Of a DNA stretch of 64,000 bases, positions 60,126 to 64,000 are shown piece after piece. The notes under the pieces were generated by a model that worked only from the letters and a program-made list of their open reading frames with translations, was not told the DNA's origin and did no database searches. The stretch is from Yaniella flava (GTDB taxonomy: Bacteria; Actinomycetota; Actinomycetes; Actinomycetales; Micrococcaceae). The stretch covers positions 150,186 to 214,185 of the forward strand of contig NZ_BAAAMN010000049.1 in the NCBI RefSeq assembly GCF_039529295.1, written 5' to 3'. The position numbers were made by a program, and so were the translations under genes. How positions within the stretch are numbered: the first letter of the stretch is position 1; every line of letters begins with the position of its first letter.

Positions 60126-60854
60126 TTGGTCACAGTGTTGTGTCTTATCGGGCTCATTGGAGCCGTGGTCGTTCTGGGACCTCGAGTCTTCAATGATCTC
60201 CAAGACTGGGACGGGTCACTTCCGTGGAACCCGGAATGCACAGTCAAGACCTCGGACGATAAAATTGGTCTTAGCCGCGACGAAGCCAAACATGCCACAA
60301 CTGCGGTGGCACTGTCTGCTCGCGGTTTGGAAACGCCGGAGACTTCCGAAATCGATCACGCGGTGATGCAACGCTTGGCCGATGGCCCTGCTGCGGACGC
60401 TGGTCCGAGTCTGAGTTGTCGGGCTTCCACCGCCGACGATCTTCCCCAGCAAGAGCCAACCGACACCGGGTTGACGCCACGCGCTGAGCAAGTACGTGAC
60501 CAGATGACCGAAGTCTTTGGTGACCTGCCCATTGGTGGGTTCGCACCCGGCGGTGTCGATCACGGGCATCAAGAGAACTCAACGCACTATGACGGCCGTG
60601 CCATTGATATCTTCTTTCGTCCGGTATCCGAAGAAAACCGGCGTACAGGATGGCAGCTGGCACACTGGTTGATTGCGCACGCTGAGGACCTAAACGTCCA
60701 GTACGTGATCTTCGACGATCAGGTCTGGAGCGCCCGTAGCTTTGGCGGGCAGTGGCATGACTATAAGGCAGCGGATCCGGACAATGAGATCCTGCGTCAC
60801 CTGGACCACGTGCACGTCGATGTCTTGGAGGGCGAGACGCCCGGCCGATCGTAA
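60126..60854 (+). CDS. Exported zinc-peptidase-like protein of the ARB_07466 C-terminal family
   Basis: The 242-residue protein has an N-terminal membrane anchor (VLCLIGLIGAVVVLGPRVF) and a C-terminal domain with HYDGRAIDIFFRP and DHVHVDVLEG, an H-x6-D and HxH pattern like that of D-Ala-D-Ala carboxypeptidases of the M15/VanY type. Other segments are conserved in actinobacterial relatives (FGDLPIGGFAPGGVDHGHQ). A zinc-dependent role at peptidoglycan is likely but unproven. The start is TTG at 60126 or a nearby GTG; there is no ATG, and the frame is open back to 60078. It is divergent from the PBP gene, which again suggests cell-wall work. Confidence 0.8.
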   Translation: MVTVLCLIGLIGAVVVLGPRVFNDLQDWDGSLPWNPECTVKTSDDKIGLSRDEAKHATTAVALSARGLETPETSEIDHAVMQRLADGPAADAGPSLSCRASTADDLPQQEPTDTGLTPRAEQVRDQMTEVFGDLPIGGFAPGGVDHGHQENSTHYDGRAIDIFFRPVSEENRRTGWQLAHWLIAHAEDLNVQYVIFDDQVWSARSFGGQWHDYKAADPDNEILRHLDHVHVDVLEGETPGRS

Positions 60855-60933
60855 CAACGTAGCCCGATAGTACTGTTGATCTCACTCCCGGCTGCTGGGA
60901 CACATCCTCAGATTCCATTCGGAAGGAGCATCA

Positions 60934-62043
60934 GTGCCTACTGGAACATCACGCCTCAATAAGCGGTTGCTTGTCTGGTTGAAACAACCAGAGACCCTGA
61001 CAGATCTGTTACAGGTGACCAAAACCGTCATCGCTGCGACGGCAGCATGGGCAATTGTGGCGTTGTGGTGGGGCTCTGAGATCGCGTTTCTGGCGCCCTG
61101 GACCGCAATGTTAACCGTTCATGCCACCGTGTATCGTTCCTTCTCCAGCGGCATCCAATCCACCTTGGCGTCCGCCATTGGACTCACACTGTCATTCGTG
61201 GTCGGTCACTTCCTCGGGGTGAGCCTCGCAACCTTTGCCCTTGCGCTGTTTGTCGGCCTCGTGGCGGCCCGGCTCAACTGGATCCGTGATGAAGGCATGG
61301 CCATTGTCACCACGGTGATCTTTGTGTTGGCCAGTGATTACCAGGACCAGGAACACCTGATGGTAGATCGGTTCGCCGAAGTGGCCATCGGGGTGGCCAT
61401 GGGCATCATCGTCAACCTCCTGATCGTTCCGCCCCTCAGGAATCAACAGGCCCAACGCTATGTCAACCACGCCAGCGAGCGCATGGGTAATATTCTGGTG
61501 ACCATGAGCGCGGAACTATCCGACTCGTGGAACACCGATGAGGTGCACGAGTGGCTGACAGAAATGGAATCGATGAGTGACGAGCTTGATTCGGCCTGGC
61601 AGATCGTACGTTTTGCGCGCGAAAGCGAGCGTGGCAACCCACGACGTCTCCGACCGTGGACTCGGCGGTCCCAGCAGCAGCACTATGATGAAAATGCAGA
61701 CCGCAGCTACGAAGAGATACTGCAAAGCATGGATGAAGGAGTCTCGCACCTGAGTCATCTTGCGCGGACCTTGCGGGACGCTACCTATCAGCAAGGGGCC
61801 TGGGACACCGGATTTCGAAAGGAATGGGTGAAGCTTTTGCATGAGACCGGGGATGCACTCGGTGATACGGATGCGACCCTCGAGCCGTTGTTTGACCGTT
61901 TGGATGAGATTGCTCTCAAGTTTTCCCACGAAGACGACCTGCCGGCCCGTGGGTGGCCGGTGTACGGCTCACTGTTAACCAGTCTGCGCCATATCATCAC
62001 CATCGCTGCAATGTCGCCAAAGATTGAGCGCGCTGCTTCGTGA
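60934..62043 (+). CDS. FUSC-family (aromatic acid exporter-like) membrane protein
   Basis: The 369-residue protein has an N-terminal block of about six helices (TVIAATAAWAIVALWWGSEIAFLAPWTAML, LGVSLATFALALFVGLVAARL) and a cytoplasmic helical domain rich in charged residues (WLTEMESMSDELDSAWQIV). This is the FUSC/ArAE architecture; relatives export aromatic carboxylic acids, but many actinobacterial members are uncharacterised. GTG at 60934 has a clear GGAAGGAG ribosome site. The gene is followed by a small membrane protein gene. Confidence 0.88.
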   Translation: MPTGTSRLNKRLLVWLKQPETLTDLLQVTKTVIAATAAWAIVALWWGSEIAFLAPWTAMLTVHATVYRSFSSGIQSTLASAIGLTLSFVVGHFLGVSLATFALALFVGLVAARLNWIRDEGMAIVTTVIFVLASDYQDQEHLMVDRFAEVAIGVAMGIIVNLLIVPPLRNQQAQRYVNHASERMGNILVTMSAELSDSWNTDEVHEWLTEMESMSDELDSAWQIVRFARESERGNPRRLRPWTRRSQQQHYDENADRSYEEILQSMDEGVSHLSHLARTLRDATYQQGAWDTGFRKEWVKLLHETGDALGDTDATLEPLFDRLDEIALKFSHEDDLPARGWPVYGSLLTSLRHIITIAAMSPKIERAAS

Positions 62044-62140
62044 ACCTGCGCTAAAAAGTCGGGTGATGCCATGGTGTACGTCACACTCAACTGGTAGCGT
62101 CGGTGGTACGACCTACGCAGCAGCAAAGGAGATGAGACTC

Positions 62141-62392
62141 ATGCATGAAACAACGAAAGCAACATTCACGGGGGCCAGCTTCGGACTTGCGTCTTCGCTA
62201 GGCGTGGTCATCGTCCGCTACTCCATGGGCCAACGCGACATGTCGGAAATTGGTTTAGCGATCCTGCTGGTCCTGTTTTTCACGCTGTTCGGTGCTGGCA
62301 TCTGGTACTGGGCGCACAAGTGGAATACGAGAAGCCACCAAACCGCATCAAATTGCGACCCGGGATCTGCCCCATCAAACACCAGTTACTAA
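62141..62392 (+). CDS. Small membrane protein
   Basis: From the ATG at 62141 the protein has 83 residues with two probable helices: FTGASFGLASSLGVVIVRYSM and IGLAILLVLFFTLFGAGIWYW. There is no recognised domain. GGAG at 62128-62131 supports the start, and the longer frame back to 62024 lacks a ribosome site. It lies 97 nt after the FUSC gene and may be transcribed with it. Function unknown. Confidence 0.65.
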   Translation: MHETTKATFTGASFGLASSLGVVIVRYSMGQRDMSEIGLAILLVLFFTLFGAGIWYWAHKWNTRSHQTASNCDPGSAPSNTSY

Positions 62393-62522
62393 AACCTCAG
62401 TAGCGACCCAACCAGCCGAATGGGCTGCTTCCTCGAAGCCGTCTAGGCGTATTCTGCAAGGTCCCTGAGAGCTCAGTCTGTCTCGTTGACTCCTTAAATC
62501 TGGCGGGGCTACTGTTCACAGC

Positions 62523-63951
62523 ATGCCCGTACAGACCCTGAGACCTGCACAACCTGCAGCACCTACCCACAGATCCTTTCGACCCGAACTCCAGGGGCTG
62601 CGTGCATTGGCTGTTGGATTGGTCGTGATCTATCACCTGTGGCCCGATCGCCTCAGCGGTGGTTTCGTGGGTGTTGACGTGTTCTTCGTCATCTCGGGAT
62701 TCCTGATTACGGGCCATCTCTACCGCGAGCTGTCCAACACCGGCACCATTGAGTTGAAAAAATTCTGGGCGCGGCGAGCTATGCGCCTACTGCCGCTGGC
62801 CTTTACCGTGCTGGCCGTCAGCGTGGTAGCCCTGCTCTTCTTTGTGCCACAGACCGTCTGGGAAATGAACGTCCGACAAATGCTCGGTGCGTTACTGTAT
62901 GTCGAAAATTGGGTTCTCGCGGCCGATTCCGTTGACTACATGGCCGAAAATAATGAACCCTCCATGGTCCAGCATTACTGGTCGTTATCCATCGAAGAAC
63001 AGTTCTATATCCTGCTGCCGATCCTATTGCTCGGCGTCTACTTACTGATCAAGCGCATTCGCCGGAACCACAGCGGACCGGGCGTAGATATACACAAGGT
63101 GTTCATCGCAACGCTGGGTACGCTTCTGGTGGGATCCTTTGTTTTCTCCGTGGTCTTTACCGATCACAGCGCAGCACAGGCATATTTCATCACGCCAACG
63201 CGGTTCTGGGAGTTTGCAGCAGGCGGTCTACTCGCGATGCTGCCAGCCGCGACCCGACTGCCCCACCGCACTCAAAACCTCCTAGGCTGGGCAGGAGTCG
63301 CCTGCATCGTTGTTGCCGCCTTCGCCTTCAGCAGTGACACCCCGTTTCCAGGCTATACCGCATTACTGCCGGTAGTCGGCGCGCTGTTGTTTATGCGCTA
63401 TGGGGCACAGCATGAAACCACGGGCGTGTACTGGTGGGCGTCACGTCAGCCCGCGTTACGCATCGGTGATTATCTACCTATGGCACTGGCCGTTGATCAT
63501 TGTCGCAAGTTACCAATTGGACTCGTTTGGATGGCCTGCCAAGCTTGGCGTCATCGTTGTGACGATTGTGCTCTCGGCTGCTTCTCAGCGGTGGATAGAA
63601 GATCCACTCCGCCATGCCCCAAAGTTCAAGCGTCCGGGCCGAGCCTTCACCGTCATGGGCACCAGCATGGCAACGCTTACCGTGCTCACATTTGTTGTGC
63701 CGCACACCCTGATGCCGGATACCGATCAGGACGTTGCGATTTCTAAGTGCACGGGCGCCAACGCCCTGCTAAATGATTGCGACCACGTTGGCACGGAAGG
63801 TGAACCCGCGATTCCTTCAACCCAGGTGCAATCGGAGCAAGAGCAACCAACACACGCCGAATGCGTGATCCCCCGCGGGGAAACGAATGATAATCGAAGC
63901 GACTGCAGCCTCGGGGCCCCAGCAGAGACGGCTAAGAGATTGCGCGGATAG
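62523..63951 (+). pseudogene. Acyltransferase-3 (OafA/YrhL-type) gene broken by frameshift
   Basis: The first frame (62523 to about 63470) encodes the expected acyltransferase: FRPELQGLRALAVGLVVIYH, DVFFVISGFLIT and QHYWSLSIEEQFYILLP, with the first helices of the AT3 domain. At GDYLP the frame shifts. The expected continuation (IYLWHWPLIIVASYQLDS and RWIEDPLRHAPKF) is in the next frame, which ends at 63951 in the outer SGNH-like region (CSLGAPAETAKRL). Comparison with the family pattern GDYSYSIYLWHWP suggests an 11-nt deletion at about 63471. The first frame runs on out of register to 63746. A TACTGT box 7 nt before the ATG is a leaderless promoter. Sequencing error is the main alternative. 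Confidence 0.85.
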
Positions 63952-64000
63952 GGACCGGAAATTGGTGATTGGTTCGGGCGTGTCGCACAGGACAGGCATG

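Noticed and set aside
1..64000. CRISPR array, insertion sequences or prophage genes
   Set aside because: No regularly spaced repeats, transposase or integrase motifs or phage structural genes were seen in any frame.

Overview
The window is chromosomal DNA of a Gram-positive actinobacterium, most likely family Micrococcaceae; I would not commit to a genus. The evidence is the actinobacterial gene order, start codons that include many GTG and TTG, a mycothiol/actinobacterial style gene repertoire, moderate-to-high GC (an impression, not a computed value) and many genes with a TAnnnT -10 box only 6-7 nt before the start codon, which indicates leaderless transcription. Gene families recalled from the M. 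tuberculosis clpX-clpP2-clpP1-tig-nei-rpiB-pepN-glbO-ettA-ssb region recur here in nearly the same order, so the first 29 kb is an old conserved backbone with local insertions (lipA/lipB, a molybdenum cofactor cluster, a two-component system with a desaturase).

Layout. 1-4.2 kb: protein quality control (tig, clpP1, clpP2, clpX on the minus strand) and tRNA-Pro and tRNA-Gly. 4.5-9.4 kb: a small orphan protein, a decayed M23 peptidase pseudogene, a LuxR-type response regulator, a divergent multi-pass histidine kinase and a fatty-acid desaturase that may form a membrane-fluidity circuit. 9.4-18.6 kb: lipoylation genes, a Nei-type glycosylase, rpiB, pepN, an exported PKD-like protein with a DUF6318 lipoprotein, and a DUF222-HNH protein. 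18.7-22.7 kb: fdhD, a MoeB-rhodanese protein, moeA, moaD and moaE for molybdenum cofactor. 22.8-29.4 kb: an OsmC-truncated haemoglobin fusion, a conserved unknown, tesB, an MFS transporter, ettA, an ssb paralogue and tRNA-Arg.

29.5-38 kb: a second two-component system with a palindrome at its divergent promoter and a GAP-family membrane protein, two adjacent MptB-like mannosyltransferases for lipomannan-type glycolipids, orn, tRNA-His, and immediately beyond it a VapBC45-like toxin-antitoxin pair. 38-46.4 kb: MerR regulator plus crotonase-fold enzyme, MmpL/RND transporter with a TetR regulator, IsdG-like monooxygenase, peptide deformylase, a long GapB-type dehydrogenase and an exported HNH nuclease. 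46.4-55.2 kb: RNase P RNA, yaaA, a coiled-coil protein whose zinc ribbon has lost its cysteines, a Nif3-like protein, a LysM-NlpC/P60 wall hydrolase with 11-bp-spaced repeats upstream, an alcohol dehydrogenase, HrpB helicase and a macrolide-phosphotransferase-like kinase. 55-64 kb: a third two-component system, a lipoprotein class B penicillin-binding protein, a zinc-peptidase-like wall protein, an FUSC-family membrane protein and a frameshifted acyltransferase-3 gene at the window edge.

There is no CRISPR array, insertion sequence or prophage that I can see. The most unusual items are the OsmC-globin fusion, the two broken genes, the toxin-antitoxin module beside tRNA-His, the kinase-desaturase neighbourhood and the degenerate metal-binding sites in two conserved proteins. 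I did not find a clear multi-gene system of a kind that I could call wholly undescribed.
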